64,000 bases of DNA, taken from assembly GCA_002706765.1 (NCBI GenBank), contig PAJV01000022.1:50711-114710 (forward strand), given 5' to 3'. The stretch comes from Gimesia sp. (GTDB taxonomy: Bacteria; Planctomycetota; Planctomycetia; Planctomycetales; Planctomycetaceae). Positions 34,748 through 45,755 of this stretch are shown piece after piece. Position 1 is the first letter of the stretch, and every line of letters starts with the position of its first letter. A model generated the notes under the pieces. That model ran no database searches and was not told the DNA's origin. It was given only the letters and a program-made list of their open reading frames with translations. Position numbers and translations under genes: made by a program.

Positions 34748-35767
34748 TCAGAGTTCGGAGGTCCCGTGCATGGCATACTTCCGCGAAACCGCATCCAGCC
34801 CCCAGATTAAAATGGCAGCCACGATGATCAAGACAATCGAAGTCCAGAACAGGCCGTCAAACGTCGTGGGCCACACATTTTCGTAAATCCGATGTTTGAA
34901 CGAAACCATTTCCGGCGTCTGGTCGGCGGTGTAAGGAGTGACATCCACTTTGAACGGCCAGATGCGTCTGAGTGAGCCCACCATCAGACCGCAGAGCACA
35001 GCCATCGTTAATGTATGATAGTTGTGCAGCAGCCAGCGTAATACTTTGCTGAACAGAATCAGGCCGATCAGGCAGCCCATCACAAACACAAATACGGTCA
35101 AGAGTCCGCTCCAGTCGATGTGACCCTTGAGCAGTTCTTTGGGAATCGTTTTCAGCAGTCCCGTCACGTCGTGATATTTGCCCAGCAGAATCAGAATCAG
35201 GGCACCGCTGATGCCCGGCAGAATCATGGCGCAGATGGCAATCATCCCACAGAAAAAGACATACAGGTTCCCCTCGGGCGGCTGGATCGAATGTTCGCCG
35301 ACCAGAATATAAACTCCCGCCAGCGATGCCAGAAATGCCAGCACATTTAAAACTGTCCAGCGTTTGACCATCTGTCCCACCAGGAAACTAGATGCCAGGA
35401 TTAAACCGAAGAAGACAGAAAGCGTCAGCTGCAGATGATAATCGAGCAGGTAATGCATCAGGCTGGCCAGGCTCACCACACCTGTGAGAATCCCTACGCC
35501 AAGCGGGAGTACAAACCGCAGATCGAGGTGTGTTGCCGCTTCAGACCACTGTCGTTTCGCCAGTAACTGAAACAGCCGGGCATCACAATGGCTGATGGCG
35601 GTGACCAGACGCTGATAGATCCTCAGGATCAAAGCCACGGTGCCACCGGAAACGCCGGGGATGATGTCGGCGCCGCCCATTAACAGCCCGCGACCGACCT
35701 GGATCAGATCGGCTTTCGCAGGGAACTTCGCGGGAGACGGGGGGGCAGGCTGCTCGGAATCTGACAT
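34748..35767 (-). CDS. DUF368 family polyprenyl-phosphate transporter (PopT-like)
   Basis: 339 residues from the ATG at 35767 (the frame continues upstream to 35809). The N-terminal block RGLLMGGADIIPGVSGGTVA is the signature of DUF368 membrane proteins, and a second inverted copy, MILPGISGALILILLGKY, lies at mid-length, as expected for the two-fold repeat. About eight hydrophobic segments are visible. DUF368 members have recently been shown to return undecaprenyl phosphate across the cytoplasmic membrane for reuse in wall synthesis. This fits the window's uppS and polysaccharide genes, although it is not next to them. It converges with the VCBS gene. Confidence 0.88.
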   Translation of the reverse strand: MSDSEQPAPPSPAKFPAKADLIQVGRGLLMGGADIIPGVSGGTVALILRIYQRLVTAISHCDARLFQLLAKRQWSEAATHLDLRFVLPLGVGILTGVVSLASLMHYLLDYHLQLTLSVFFGLILASSFLVGQMVKRWTVLNVLAFLASLAGVYILVGEHSIQPPEGNLYVFFCGMIAICAMILPGISGALILILLGKYHDVTGLLKTIPKELLKGHIDWSGLLTVFVFVMGCLIGLILFSKVLRWLLHNYHTLTMAVLCGLMVGSLRRIWPFKVDVTPYTADQTPEMVSFKHRIYENVWPTTFDGLFWTSIVLIIVAAILIWGLDAVSRKYAMHGTSEL

Positions 35768-35940
35768 CAATAAACCTTGATTTAATGAACAAAAGAATTT
35801 TCGCTGCAATTATTTTTACGCCAGCAATTGAACCGGGCATACGGGATCAGCTATCTTTAGTAGTGTCGAGAGTGTAGTGTAGTCAGGCGATTCTGAAAAG
35901 TGTTGATTTCTGGACCTCCAGTAGCAAAGCGAAGTGAACT

Positions 35941-36423
35941 ATGAAAGGCCCCGGATTAAAGCTGGATCTTGATGTCAGACGGCTCTGGAAGTGCCCCCAG
36001 ACCGGACAGACGATCCGCTTAAGCGGAAACGTCGTTGCCAAACCGATCGAAGTGGATGGTAAAGCGGTCTTTATGCAACTGGTCGAAGAAAAACGCAGTC
36101 AGTATCGGGATCCCTTTCATTTCGAATACTACGAACCGCCGGCTCACGATCAGTCCTCTTCCGAACGTGCTGCCGCTGCCGCCCGTTCCCGGGACGAAGT
36201 GGAAACGCTGCCGGATGATTCGCCAGTCGATACATTGATTGACACACCGGTTGACAATGTCGCCGATCACTCTATAACTGAAGTAGCTTCAGCAACTCCC
36301 TCGCCCGAAGCCGAAGCTGTGCCCCCGACTCCCGCCCGGGCAGAGCCCCCGAAGCCTGCTGAAGCTGAGCCTCAAAAACCTGCTGAAGCAGAGGAAGACT
36401 CATTCGGCGGCGGATTGCTGTAG
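35941..36423 (+). CDS. Uncharacterised protein with acidic/proline-rich tail and FGGGL end
   Basis: 160 residues. The first 70 form a small basic-to-neutral domain (LKLDLDVRRLWKCPQTGQTI, then LSGNVVAKPIEVDGKAVFMQ); the WKCPQTGQ sequence looks like a zinc-knuckle that has lost cysteines, but that is a guess. Residues 75-150 are low-complexity: Ala/Glu-rich, then repeated PKPAEAEPQKPAEAE. The protein ends EDSFGGGLL, close to the DAFGSGIV end of the SpoVG-like protein at 44702, which suggests a shared C-terminal tag. It lies 88 bases before uvrA on the same strand. Function unknown. Confidence 0.65.
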   Translation: MKGPGLKLDLDVRRLWKCPQTGQTIRLSGNVVAKPIEVDGKAVFMQLVEEKRSQYRDPFHFEYYEPPAHDQSSSERAAAAARSRDEVETLPDDSPVDTLIDTPVDNVADHSITEVASATPSPEAEAVPPTPARAEPPKPAEAEPQKPAEAEEDSFGGGLL

Positions 36424-36511
36424 CCCTGTTTTTGAATGCCCTGCGTTCGATTAGATTTCATTCCACCAGCGATTTTCAGCGCGGCGTCAGCCGATTGGTA
36501 TAACGCGGTCC

Positions 36512-39500
36512 ATGTCACAAAAAGATATCATTATTACCGGTGCCCGTGAGCACAATCTGCAGAATGTCAGTGTTCGACTCCCCCGCAATCAACTGATCGT
36601 CATGACGGGTGTGAGTGGCTCCGGAAAAAGTTCACTCGCCTTCGATACCCTCTACGCCGAAGGTCAAAGGCGCTACGTCGAATCGTTGTCCAGTTATGCC
36701 CGCCAGTTTCTCGGGCAGATGCCGAAACCCGAAGTCGATTCGATTTCCGGGCTGGCACCCTCGATTTCCATTCAACAGAAAATGAGTGGCCGCAATCCCC
36801 GCAGTACCGTGGGAACGATCACGGAAATCTACGATTACCTCCGCGTGCTGTTTGCCCGCGTGGGGCAGGGATTCTGTGAAAACTGTGGCAAGCCGATCAG
36901 CTCACAGAGTACCGAGCGGATTATCGATTCGATCGCCGTACTCCCCGAGAAAACCCGGTACTCAATTCTGGCACCGCTGATTCAGCAGCAGAAGGGAGAG
37001 TACAAAGACCTCTTTGAAGATCTGCTCAAACAGGGTTTTCTCCGGGCCCGCGTCGATGGCCGCATCATTCAACTCTCGGACCAGCTGCAGCTCGACCGCC
37101 AGATGCGTCACACGATTGAAGTGGTGATCGACCGACTCGTCGCCGGCAAAGTCAGTCGGGCCCGTCTTGCAGAGTCCGTGGAGCTCGCCTTGAAACTCGC
37201 CAATGGCACCCTGATTGTCGCCACCGAAGTCTCAAAGAAAACAGAGAACAGTGACAGCGAAGAAAGCCTGCAGGACAAACTCTACAGCTCCCGCTATGCC
37301 TGTACCGATTGTGGCATCAGTTACGAACCACCCACGCCGCAGCTGTTCAGCTTTAACAGCCCGCTGGGGATGTGCGGCGAGTGTAACGGGCTGGGCATGC
37401 GTTATGATTTTCCGCTCGACGCGTTGCTTTCCAAAGAGAGTCTGTCGATTCAAAAAGGGGCTTTCGAACTGCTGGGCCCGCTCAGCAAAGTCGGAAAGTG
37501 GCGACGCCACATTTATAACGGCGTAGCACGCTCGATTGAAAACGATCTGAATCTTTCCGAAGACAGTTTCCTTAAAACGCCCTGGAACGAATTGCCAGAA
37601 GCGGCGCAGCAGCAGTTTCTGTACGGAACCGGCGATCGTAATATTACCTTCAGCTGGCGGCATTCCGGCGGCATCTGGAAACATGGTGGCACGTGGGATG
37701 GCTATGTCGAAGAATTGCTGGAAAGCTATCGCAAAACCAGTAATCCCATGCGTCGGAAACAACTCGAAAAATACATGGACTTTGTCCAATGCTCGAGCTG
37801 TCACGGCACGCGTCTGAATTCGCAGGCCCGGCATGTGCGCATCACCTCTGTCAATGAGGCGAACACCAGCAAGCAGACACACAGTTCAAAAACACTGCCC
37901 GAAGTCTGTGCCTTCAGTATTGAAGAAGCCGCCGGTTTCTTTGAAACTCTGGACCTGGACGAAACCGGGTTGCTGATCGCCGATGAAGTCCTCAAAGAGA
38001 TTCGCGGACGACTCGGGTTTCTGCTGCGTTGCGGGCTGAATTATCTGACACTGGATCGAACCGCGCCTACACTTTCCGGGGGGGAAAGCCAGCGGATTCG
38101 CCTGGCCGGACAGATCGGCTGTGGACTGGTCGGCGTTGTCTATATTCTGGATGAACCCTCAATCGGACTGCATCCCCGTGACAATACGATGCTGCTGGAA
38201 AGTCTGTGTGACCTGCGGGACCAGGGCAATACGGTGATCGTCGTCGAACACGATGAAGAAACCATGCGCGCCGCCGATCACATTGTAGACTTCGGTCCCG
38301 GCCCCGGTGTGCGTGGCGGATACATCGTCGCGGAAGGCTCGTATCAGAAAATACTCAAAACGAAGAATAGTGTCACCGGGCAGTTTCTTGCCGGTAAAGA
38401 GAAGATAGAGATCCCCGAAGAACGCCGCTCGCTGGTCAAAAAAGATTCGATTGTGATCAAAGGAGCGAAACATCATAACCTGAAAGACATCACCGCACAC
38501 ATCCCCACCAAAGGGCTGATCTGTGTGACGGGGGTGAGCGGGTCCGGGAAAAGTTCGCTTGTGAATGATATTCTCTGGCCGGTCCTGAATAAAAAAGTGA
38601 ATAAAGGCAAAGGTAATCCCGGCGCCCATCAGAGTGTCACCGGACTGGAACGGATCGACAAAGCCATCGACATTGATCAGTCCCCCATCGGACGTACCCC
38701 ACGTTCCAATCCCGCGACTTATGTCAAGGTCTTCGATCTGATTCGGGACCTGTATGCGAAACTCCCCGATTCCCGCATGCGGGGTTATAAAGCGGGTCGC
38801 TTCAGCTTCAATGTGCCCGGCGGTCGCTGTGAAGCCTGTGAAGGACATGGCGCGAACAAACTGGAAATGGACTTTCTGGCAGATGTCTGGGTTCCCTGTC
38901 CGGTCTGTGAAGGCCGCCGCTTTCATCATGAAACGCTGGAGATTCGCTATAAAGGTGCGAACATCGCCGAAGTGCTGGAGATGGATATTCAGCAGGCGAT
39001 TGAACATTTCCAGAACGTTCCCAAAATCTTAAAACTGCTGGAATCCCTGCATGATGTCGGCCTGGATTATCTGAAACTCGGACAACCTTCGCCAACACTT
39101 TCCGGCGGGGAAGCACAGCGTGTGAAACTGGCCCGCGAACTGGGGAAGCGTTCTACGGGCAGTACCTTTTATCTGCTGGATGAACCGACGACCGGCTTGC
39201 ATTTTGCCGATGTGAAACTGCTGCTCAAGGTCCTGCATCACCTGGCGGATGCCGGCAATACGGTGCTCGTGGTGGAACATCACCTGGATGTGATCAAAAC
39301 CGCCGACTGGGTGATCGACCTCGGCCCCGAAGGAGGCGAAGGGGGAGGCATGATTCTGGTCGAAGGCACACCAGAGGAAGTCGCCGCCTGTCCCTGGTCT
39401 TACACCGGACTGGCACTCAAAGAACAGACCGATCTGGTTCCCGCAAAAACCGTCAAAGGGAAAAAGAAACAGGCTCTGATATTAAACAATCCGCATCTGC

Positions 39501-42500
39501 GCTGGCAGTCTGGTACCACGAAGCGGAACGGAAGGTCCAACGGCGACAGCACACAGATCACGATCCGCGGCGCAGGTCAGCATAATCTGCAGAACCTGGA
39601 TCTGCAGATCACCCGCGACCAGATGAATGTCTTCTGTGGCCCCAGTGGCAGTGGCAAATCTTCCCTGGCCATGGATACGCTCTACGCGGAAGGTCAGCGT
39701 CGCTACGTCGAATCATTATCCGCGTATGCCCGCCAGTTTCTGGGCCAGATGCCCAAACCCAAATTCGAGCACATTCACGGCCTTTCGCCGGCGATTGCCA
39801 TCGAACAGAAAACAACCGGCCATTCGCCCCGTTCCACTGTCGGAACGGTCACGGAGATCTATGATTACCTGCGCGTGCTCTATGCCCGGCTGGGAAAGAT
39901 GTACTGCCCCGAATGTGACGTCCCCGTCGAAACGCAGACAACCGATGAAGTGATCAAACGCATTCTCGCGCTGGATACAGGCACCAAACTGCTGATTCTG
40001 GCACCCGTCGATATCAACGTGGGTCAGGCTTACGAAACGCTCTGGGAAAAATTACGCACGCAGGGCTTCCTGCGGGTCCGCATTGATGGCGTGACGTATC
40101 GCCTGGAAGATGTTCCCGATATCGATCGTCGTCGCCGCCATGAAGTCGAAGTTGTCATCGACCGCATTACCGTCGCTGCCAAAAATCGATCCCGCATTGC
40201 TGATTCGGTAGAATCCGCTTTGGCACTGGGTGAAGGCCTGATGTATGCCTGCTATTGTGACGATGAAGTTCCCGAACAGGAATGGGATTTCGAAACCTTC
40301 AGCCTGTACTACTTCTGCGATCAGTGTGGTCAGAGCTTTGAAGAACTGACGCCCCACAATTACTCCTTTAACAGTCCCCTGGGCTGGTGTGAATTTTGTG
40401 AAGGGCTGGGAACCGAACTCGGTACGAACCTGTCTGAGTTGATTCCCGATCCCAACCTCAGTCTGCAGGACGCCGCCGTCGCGGCCTGGCCTGATCCGCG
40501 AACCAACGCCGAATTCAATAAGACATTAGCGGCGATTGCCAAACAGTTCCGAATTCCCCTGGATGTCCCCTTCAATCAACTGAGTGTGAAACAGCAGCGA
40601 TTTGTTTTGTACGGCGATGAAGATCGCTGGATTCCCCTCGACGAGGCAGGCACGGTCCAGTTTCAATACAAAGGGTTGTACCCGGCTATCGAAGAAGCCT
40701 CGCGCCTGTCGTTCGGCTTTCGCAGTCGTCTGCAGGAAATGACGGGCGAAGTTCCCTGTTCGGTCTGTAACGGGAGTCGTCTGCGCGCGGATGCCGCCGC
40801 GGTCCGCTTTCAGGGAAAAACGGTCGGCCAGTTTTGTGATCTCCCTTTGAAAGCGGCGCTCGCATTTATCAAAACCGCAAAACTCGACAAACGGGAAAAG
40901 CAGATCGCGGGCGACCTGGTCAAAGAAGCCACGAGTCGGTTGCAGTTCCTGGTCGATGTGGGACTCGAATACCTGACGTTGAGCCGACCGCTGCCTACAC
41001 TCTCGGGCGGAGAAAGCCAGCGGATTCGCCTGGCAGGGCAGGTGGGACGTTCGCTGACGGGCGTGCTGTATGTATTGGATGAACCAACAATCGGCCTGCA
41101 TCCCCGCGATAATACGCGGCTGATCAACACGCTGAAAAAACTCCGTGATATCGGCAACACGATTGTGATGGTCGAGCATGACCGGGAGGTTCTGGAAGCC
41201 TCGGACTGCCTGTATGACTTTGGACCGGGTGCCGGCCGCTTTGGGGGCACGATCGTCGGTAAAGGTTCGCCGAAACAGCTCAAACGCAAAAAGAAGTCAC
41301 TCACCGGCCAGTATCTTTCGGATCAGCTCTCGATTCCACTGCCGCAACAACGCCGTGTCATTTATGAAAAACAGGGCAACACGGAAACGCCGATTTCCCC
41401 CACCGGTCACTGGCTGGAATTGAAGGGCGCACGGCAACACAATCTGAAGTCCGTCGATCTGAAAATTCCCCTCGGTTCCTTTACCTGTATCACCGGCGTT
41501 TCGGGATCGGGGAAAAGTTCGCTGGTGGAAGAAACACTGGCCCGGGCGGTGACGAAAAAACTGCACCGTTCCAAAGAAGCACCCGGACCACACGACGATC
41601 TGCTGGGCCTGGAACAGATCAACAAAGCGATTATCGTCGACCAGAAACCGCTGGGTAATACGCCCGCCTCGAATCCGGCGACTTATACAGGCGTCTTCGA
41701 TCAGATTCGCGAACTCTTCTCGCGGCTTCCGGATGCCAAGGTGCGCGGCTATCAGCCGGGACGTTTCAGCTTTAATCGCTCCGGCGGTCGCTGTGAAGAC
41801 TGCGAAGGAAACGGCCAGCGCTGTATCGAAATGCACTTTCTGCCCGATGTCTGGGTGACCTGTGAGACGTGTAACGGCAAGCGTTATAACCAGGAAACAC
41901 TCTCGGTTAAATATAAAGGAAAATCGATCGCGGATGTGCTGGAGATGTCCATCGGAGAAGTCGCCGAGTTATTCAATAACATTCCCGCCATCCGTCGCAC
42001 GATGGAAACACTGTGTGCCATCGGTCTGGATTATCTGACATTGGGGCAATCTGCGCCGACGCTGTCCGGCGGGGAATCGCAGCGGGTGAAACTGGCAGCC
42101 GAACTGGCACGCCCCAGTACCGGCAAGACGCTCTACCTGCTCGACGAACCCACCACGGGTCTGCATTTCGATGATATCGCCAAACTGTTGAAGGTGTTGA
42201 ACAGCCTGGTCGAACTCGGAAATACGGTCATCGTCATTGAACATAATCTGGATGTGATTAAAACCGCAGACTGGCTGGTCGACGTCGGTCCGGAAGCGGG
42301 CAGTGGTGGCGGACAGATCATTGCTGCGGGAACACCCGAGAAACTGGTCGAACATGCCGAGCGTTATCAGAAACAGGGCAAGGCAGCCGGCAAGACAACC
42401 AAAACGCGGAAAACCAGCCAGGCACCGTTGCTCAGATCTTATACGGGAGAGATTCTTCAGCCGATCATCTCGACAGGCAAACGGGTGGAACGCGAAATCT

Positions 42501-43483
42501 TTGACGCACAGAGCCTGGGTGAAAAGCAGGAAGGCGACCTCGATCTCAGGCAGATCGGTCGCGATGCCCAGATGCCGTGGCAGACAGAGGGACGCCGCTG
42601 GCATACCCACGATCATGTCTCCCTGTCAGGAGCCGCCTGTCAGTGGGAAGGGGCCGCCCTGGAAAGCGTGATTGATTTTATCGAAAACAAAGAGGGCTTC
42701 GGCGAGATCAACTGGAATCATCGCAGCATTGTCGAAGTGAATGGCCCGGTGAAAAAACAGGGCTGGTTCCTGCATGCCAATACCGGCGATGAATGGCTGC
42801 TGCGACTGAGCTTTCGCGTAAAACGCAATACGTTCAAACAGGACGAACTCCGCGATCAGCTGGCATTGAAGTCCCTGGACGACCTGGATGAGCTGCCGAT
42901 CTACGGACGTTCCAATCGGGTACGCGTCAAAAATCTGAAAGGACCCTGGCAGGAAGTCAGCCTGACGATTCACTGGCAGGAAGAAATAGCGACGCCCGGC
43001 TTCCAGGAGTTTCTGGAGACCGCCTGCGAATCGTACCTCGGTCTGATTCACCGTGAGGAAATCAAGCCTGAAGAGATCATGCCCTGGAAAGTCTTGAAGA
43101 AGAAATGGCATCTTTCCCGCAAAGGATTCCCCAACAATAAACGGGTCCGCTGGGATGCGGAACTGCTGGAGTCGTTATTTGATCTGCTGGAACAGACTTA
43201 TCCGGAGGCATCGTACCAGTGGGACAGTAAGTCACTGGTCAATCTGTCGCACGCCGGGAAAAAGAAACCGTTTCTTACCGTTCATACCAAACGCCGCGAA
43301 GGCGTGGATCTGACGCTGCAGGGAACCGCGGGCCAGATCACTCTGGGTAAAATTGCTGACCTGGGGGACGAGCGGGAGATAAAAACGGATGCACGGGGGA
43401 AAGAACAGGCCCGGATTCGCTTCACTCAGAAAAAACAGGTCGAGTCAAAATCGTTCAAAGCGTTGCTGACATCAATTAAATAA
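36512..43483 (+). CDS. uvrA: Tandem (double-length) UvrA excinuclease subunit with C-terminal repeat extension
   Basis: 2323 residues, about 2.4 times a normal UvrA. Two complete UvrA units are fused. Walker A loops lie at about residues 33, 674, 1043 and 1662; each ABC module keeps its LSGGE(S/A)QR signature and its DEP(S/T)(I/T)GLH Walker B/His loop. Zinc modules ([32 protein letters not shown]) occur in both halves, as do the damage-recognition and UvrB-binding inserts. UvrA normally dimerises to find bulky DNA lesions and load UvrB, so the fusion makes a covalent dimer. Residues 2023-2323 are two copies of an unknown domain (see the separate entry). Chlamydiae also have double-length UvrA. 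No uvrB/C is nearby. Confidence 0.95.
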   Translation: MSQKDIIITGAREHNLQNVSVRLPRNQLIVMTGVSGSGKSSLAFDTLYAEGQRRYVESLSSYARQFLGQMPKPEVDSISGLAPSISIQQKMSGRNPRSTVGTITEIYDYLRVLFARVGQGFCENCGKPISSQSTERIIDSIAVLPEKTRYSILAPLIQQQKGEYKDLFEDLLKQGFLRARVDGRIIQLSDQLQLDRQMRHTIEVVIDRLVAGKVSRARLAESVELALKLANGTLIVATEVSKKTENSDSEESLQDKLYSSRYACTDCGISYEPPTPQLFSFNSPLGMCGECNGLGMRYDFPLDALLSKESLSIQKGAFELLGPLSKVGKWRRHIYNGVARSIENDLNLSEDSFLKTPWNELPEAAQQQFLYGTGDRNITFSWRHSGGIWKHGGTWDGYVEELLESYRKTSNPMRRKQLEKYMDFVQCSSCHGTRLNSQARHVRITSVNEANTSKQTHSSKTLPEVCAFSIEEAAGFFETLDLDETGLLIADEVLKEIRGRLGFLLRCGLNYLTLDRTAPTLSGGESQRIRLAGQIGCGLVGVVYILDEPSIGLHPRDNTMLLESLCDLRDQGNTVIVVEHDEETMRAADHIVDFGPGPGVRGGYIVAEGSYQKILKTKNSVTGQFLAGKEKIEIPEERRSLVKKDSIVIKGAKHHNLKDITAHIPTKGLICVTGVSGSGKSSLVNDILWPVLNKKVNKGKGNPGAHQSVTGLERIDKAIDIDQSPIGRTPRSNPATYVKVFDLIRDLYAKLPDSRMRGYKAGRFSFNVPGGRCEACEGHGANKLEMDFLADVWVPCPVCEGRRFHHETLEIRYKGANIAEVLEMDIQQAIEHFQNVPKILKLLESLHDVGLDYLKLGQPSPTLSGGEAQRVKLARELGKRSTGSTFYLLDEPTTGLHFADVKLLLKVLHHLADAGNTVLVVEHHLDVIKTADWVIDLGPEGGEGGGMILVEGTPEEVAACPWSYTGLALKEQTDLVPAKTVKGKKKQALILNNPHLRWQSGTTKRNGRSNGDSTQITIRGAGQHNLQNLDLQITRDQMNVFCGPSGSGKSSLAMDTLYAEGQRRYVESLSAYARQFLGQMPKPKFEHIHGLSPAIAIEQKTTGHSPRSTVGTVTEIYDYLRVLYARLGKMYCPECDVPVETQTTDEVIKRILALDTGTKLLILAPVDINVGQAYETLWEKLRTQGFLRVRIDGVTYRLEDVPDIDRRRRHEVEVVIDRITVAAKNRSRIADSVESALALGEGLMYACYCDDEVPEQEWDFETFSLYYFCDQCGQSFEELTPHNYSFNSPLGWCEFCEGLGTELGTNLSELIPDPNLSLQDAAVAAWPDPRTNAEFNKTLAAIAKQFRIPLDVPFNQLSVKQQRFVLYGDEDRWIPLDEAGTVQFQYKGLYPAIEEASRLSFGFRSRLQEMTGEVPCSVCNGSRLRADAAAVRFQGKTVGQFCDLPLKAALAFIKTAKLDKREKQIAGDLVKEATSRLQFLVDVGLEYLTLSRPLPTLSGGESQRIRLAGQVGRSLTGVLYVLDEPTIGLHPRDNTRLINTLKKLRDIGNTIVMVEHDREVLEASDCLYDFGPGAGRFGGTIVGKGSPKQLKRKKKSLTGQYLSDQLSIPLPQQRRVIYEKQGNTETPISPTGHWLELKGARQHNLKSVDLKIPLGSFTCITGVSGSGKSSLVEETLARAVTKKLHRSKEAPGPHDDLLGLEQINKAIIVDQKPLGNTPASNPATYTGVFDQIRELFSRLPDAKVRGYQPGRFSFNRSGGRCEDCEGNGQRCIEMHFLPDVWVTCETCNGKRYNQETLSVKYKGKSIADVLEMSIGEVAELFNNIPAIRRTMETLCAIGLDYLTLGQSAPTLSGGESQRVKLAAELARPSTGKTLYLLDEPTTGLHFDDIAKLLKVLNSLVELGNTVIVIEHNLDVIKTADWLVDVGPEAGSGGGQIIAAGTPEKLVEHAERYQKQGKAAGKTTKTRKTSQAPLLRSYTGEILQPIISTGKRVEREIFDAQSLGEKQEGDLDLRQIGRDAQMPWQTEGRRWHTHDHVSLSGAACQWEGAALESVIDFIENKEGFGEINWNHRSIVEVNGPVKKQGWFLHANTGDEWLLRLSFRVKRNTFKQDELRDQLALKSLDDLDELPIYGRSNRVRVKNLKGPWQEVSLTIHWQEEIATPGFQEFLETACESYLGLIHREEIKPEEIMPWKVLKKKWHLSRKGFPNNKRVRWDAELLESLFDLLEQTYPEASYQWDSKSLVNLSHAGKKKPFLTVHTKRREGVDLTLQGTAGQITLGKIADLGDEREIKTDARGKEQARIRFTQKKQVESKSFKALLTSIK
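42571..43483 (+). other. UvrA C-terminal extension: two copies of an unrecognised ~130-residue domain
   Basis: Inside the uvrA reading frame. Copy 1 starts [12 protein letters not shown] (Trp2023), copy 2 [12 protein letters not shown] (Trp2192). Both then show a W followed by LES(V/L)(I/F)D(F/L)(I/L)E, a (N/Q)W(N/D)..S(I/L)V strand, a Lys-rich turn and an H.N/H.K beta strand. The alignment is mine by eye and low in identity, but the order and spacing of Trp, Leu-Glu-Ser and Ser-Val positions agree. Confidence 0.6.
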
Positions 43484-43557
43484 GTGACGCGCTGCGAGAA
43501 CTGCTTGTGGAAACTCCCTGTATGACAGTGGGAAATCACGCCGCCCAGGAAAAGATG

Positions 43558-43586
43558 TTGACGTTTTTTCCATGAACAGATAGGAT
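43558..43586 (+). promoter_or_regulatory. Candidate promoter for ispE-spoVG
   Basis: -35 TTGACG (43558-43563), spacer 17 bases, -10 TAGGAT (43581-43586), 160 bases before ispE. It is a sequence match only. Confidence 0.45.
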
Positions 43587-43745
43587 ACTTCTTGTGGTAA
43601 TAGTCTTAATATTACCTCGTCGTATACAAGTCGAATCTTAATCAGGTCAAGCTGCTCTTTTTTCTCTCACAACTCAAAAGGTGGGGACCTGTTCAATAAA
43701 CGAGGAAAGACTCGTTTTTCAGTAGGAATTTTGGAATTGTGACGG

Positions 43746-44663
43746 ATGCTATTCGCTTACTCCCATCCTGGCACCCTGACGGTTCACGCTCCTGCTAAGT
43801 TAAATTTGTTTTTAAGCATCGATGATAAACGATCCGATGGCTTTCACGAAATTACTTCGTTGATGCTCTCGGTAGGAATATACGACACTTTAGTTTTCAC
43901 GGAGGAACCTTCAGCAGAAGTCGAGTTGCGTGTTACTGAAGCCAATTCACTGTTAACCCCTCTCAAACAAAACCGGCAGCGTATCCCTGCAGGTGAAGAG
44001 AATCTGGTTGTGCGAGCAATCCGGTTACTTCAGGAACAGACGGGATCGCACCAGGGAATTCGAATTGAGTTGATCAAACGGATTCCAGCAGAAGCCGGCC
44101 TGGGCGGGGGATCGAGTGATGCCGCTGCAGCCTTATTTGCTGCCAATAAACTTTGGCGTTTGGGTCTGTCGCTTTCCGAACTGTGTGAAATCGCAGCGAA
44201 ACTGGGCAGTGATATTCCTTTTTTCCTGACAGCCAGTCACAGTGCCATCTGTCGGGGAAGAGGCGAAATCATCGAACCGGTTTCCGTTCCCCAATGTCTG
44301 CACTTTGTTGTTGTTCGACCGGAAACGGGATTATCAACGGCAGACGTTTATCGGCACTGTCGAGTAGGACGCCACGCGAAAAATCAGGTGGAGCAACTTG
44401 TCAGCAATCTGGCTTCTGGTCAATTTCATTCATTATCCAGGCTGATGTTGAATGATCTGCAGGCACCCGCCGAAAAGCTGAATTCCGATATATTAAAATT
44501 AAAAGATTACTTCTCAAAACAGTCCGTTTTGGGGCATATGATGAGTGGAAGTGGGACTGCCTACTTTGGAGTCTGCCAAAACAGAGCACAGGCATCTCAA
44601 ATTGCTGCGCGATTACGATCCACAGTGAAAGGGCATGTATTTGTCGTCCAGAACCGCCTATAG
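43746..44663 (+). CDS. ispE: 4-diphosphocytidyl-2-C-methyl-D-erythritol kinase IspE
   Basis: 305 residues of the GHMP kinase fold. [13 protein letters not shown] at the start and [17 protein letters not shown] (ATP-binding glycine loop) are the IspE signatures; [19 protein letters not shown] is the third block, with the catalytic Asp. It phosphorylates CDP-methylerythritol in the MEP route to isopentenyl diphosphate, which feeds the window's prenyl transferases. A SpoVG-family gene follows after 38 bases. Bacilli also keep ispE near spoVG, so this adjacency is old or recurrent. No strong ribosome-binding site is visible before ATG 43746. Confidence 0.95.
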   Translation: MLFAYSHPGTLTVHAPAKLNLFLSIDDKRSDGFHEITSLMLSVGIYDTLVFTEEPSAEVELRVTEANSLLTPLKQNRQRIPAGEENLVVRAIRLLQEQTGSHQGIRIELIKRIPAEAGLGGGSSDAAAALFAANKLWRLGLSLSELCEIAAKLGSDIPFFLTASHSAICRGRGEIIEPVSVPQCLHFVVVRPETGLSTADVYRHCRVGRHAKNQVEQLVSNLASGQFHSLSRLMLNDLQAPAEKLNSDILKLKDYFSKQSVLGHMMSGSGTAYFGVCQNRAQASQIAARLRSTVKGHVFVVQNRL

Positions 44664-44701
44664 ATGAGCATTTTAAAATTTGGCACAAATGGAGTGAGGC
44701 C

Positions 44702-45370
44702 ATGGAGATCAGTGAAGTACGCATCAAGTTGATGAATGATCCACACGAAAGATTACTGGCGTTTTGCTCAATCACTTTCGATGTCTCGTTTGTCATCCGA
44801 GATCTGAAAATCATCCAGGGAGCAAAAGGTGCCTTCGTGGCTATGCCCAGCCGCAAACTGATGGACCGGTGTCCCAAGTGTCACACCAAAAATCATCTGC
44901 GGGCTTCCTTCTGCAATCAGTGTGGCATCAGGCTTGATGAAAATCGTGCCGACAAAGATGACGCCGGTCGCGCGAGGCTCTATGCCGACATCGCGCATCC
45001 CATCAATTCCGAATGCCGCGAACTCATCCAGGAAGAAGTCCTGAAAGCCTACCAGCAGGAAAAAATCTCGGCGCAGCAGGATGGTTACATCTGTCGCTAC
45101 GACGATTTCGGCGAAGAAGACTTTGCCCGCCTGGGGCCCTACGAGGAAGATTACGAAGAGACACCCGTCGAACAGCCTTCTGCTACCGAGTCGACGCATA
45201 TTCGTAAGAATAATCAGGTATTCCGGATCGATCCTGGCGAGACCGGTTCGGACCGGAGCCGACCACATCACACGGCAGCGGATCAACCCTCCCCGAACAA
45301 AGTCAGCTCAACAGAAAATGAGTCGGGCGGTAAGGGAAAGGGTGATGCCTTCGGATCAGGTATTGTTTGA
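44702..45370 (+). CDS. spoVG: SpoVG-family protein with inserted zinc ribbon and long C-terminal tail
   Basis: 222 residues against the usual 85-100. Residues 1-50 ([40 protein letters not shown]) match the first half of SpoVG and [23 protein letters not shown] its second half. Between them is an insert with CPKC and CNQC, a zinc ribbon (about residues 57-77), which standard SpoVG lacks. After the domain come 110 residues that are acidic and low-complexity, ending GDAFGSGIV. SpoVG-like proteins bind nucleic acid and affect division or gene expression in Bacilli. The ATG is preceded by GGAGTGAGG. It is in an operon with ispE. Confidence 0.85.
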   Translation: MEISEVRIKLMNDPHERLLAFCSITFDVSFVIRDLKIIQGAKGAFVAMPSRKLMDRCPKCHTKNHLRASFCNQCGIRLDENRADKDDAGRARLYADIAHPINSECRELIQEEVLKAYQQEKISAQQDGYICRYDDFGEEDFARLGPYEEDYEETPVEQPSATESTHIRKNNQVFRIDPGETGSDRSRPHHTAADQPSPNKVSSTENESGGKGKGDAFGSGIV

Positions 45371-45385
45371 AATCAGCCGGGTTTC

Positions 45386-45427
45386 TGATTCTGCTATGCG
45401 GCAGGGGCTGCGGTCATAGCAGAATCA
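45386..45427 (+). terminator. Perfect 13-bp hairpin after the spoVG-like gene
   Basis: TGATTCTGCTATG pairs perfectly with CATAGCAGAATCA around a 16-nt loop, 16 bases after the stop codon. There is no T run after it, so it may stabilise the mRNA 3' end or act as an atypical terminator. Confidence 0.55.
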
Positions 45428-45470
45428 CGTTACGGGTGCACGTCCTCAGGCTGTCTGTCCGGTAAAACTG

Positions 45471-45755
45471 TTACATCATGAATAAGCCGACCACCATGAT
45501 GGTGATGCCGGTGGCTTTGGTTGTCAACATATTCTGCAGTCGATTCAGCACGTTCTCGCTTGGATGGAAAGCGACAATTTCCCGCTTTTCGACTTCTTTA
45601 CGCAGTTCCGCATTCAGCCACTCCAGCACGGAAATGCTCAAGATCTGTCGCTGATCAGCAGTTCCAGGCTCTTCCATTCGCTGTGAGAGAACGGCAGGCT
45701 CTGAGGGGATTGTCTTCAATTCTTCTCCAGGCGGAGAAGTCACTAATTGTTGCAT
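45471..45755 (-). CDS. Small hypothetical protein with C-terminal hydrophobic segment
   Basis: 94 residues. The N-terminal half is polar; a helical middle (ILSISVLEWLNAELRKEVEKREIVAF) is followed by NVLNRLQNMLTTKATGITIM and ends in a hydrophobic tail VVGLFMM, perhaps a tail anchor. No strong ribosome-binding site is seen, and the 300-400 bases upstream are empty, so it would be monocistronic. Amino acid content looks protein-like rather than antisense noise, but I do not recognise it. Confidence 0.45.
   Translation of the reverse strand: MQQLVTSPPGEELKTIPSEPAVLSQRMEEPGTADQRQILSISVLEWLNAELRKEVEKREIVAFHPSENVLNRLQNMLTTKATGITIMVVGLFMM

Noticed and set aside
38159-39007. 282-residue minus-strand frame inside uvrA
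   Set aside because: Complete overlap with conserved UvrA motifs on the other strand.
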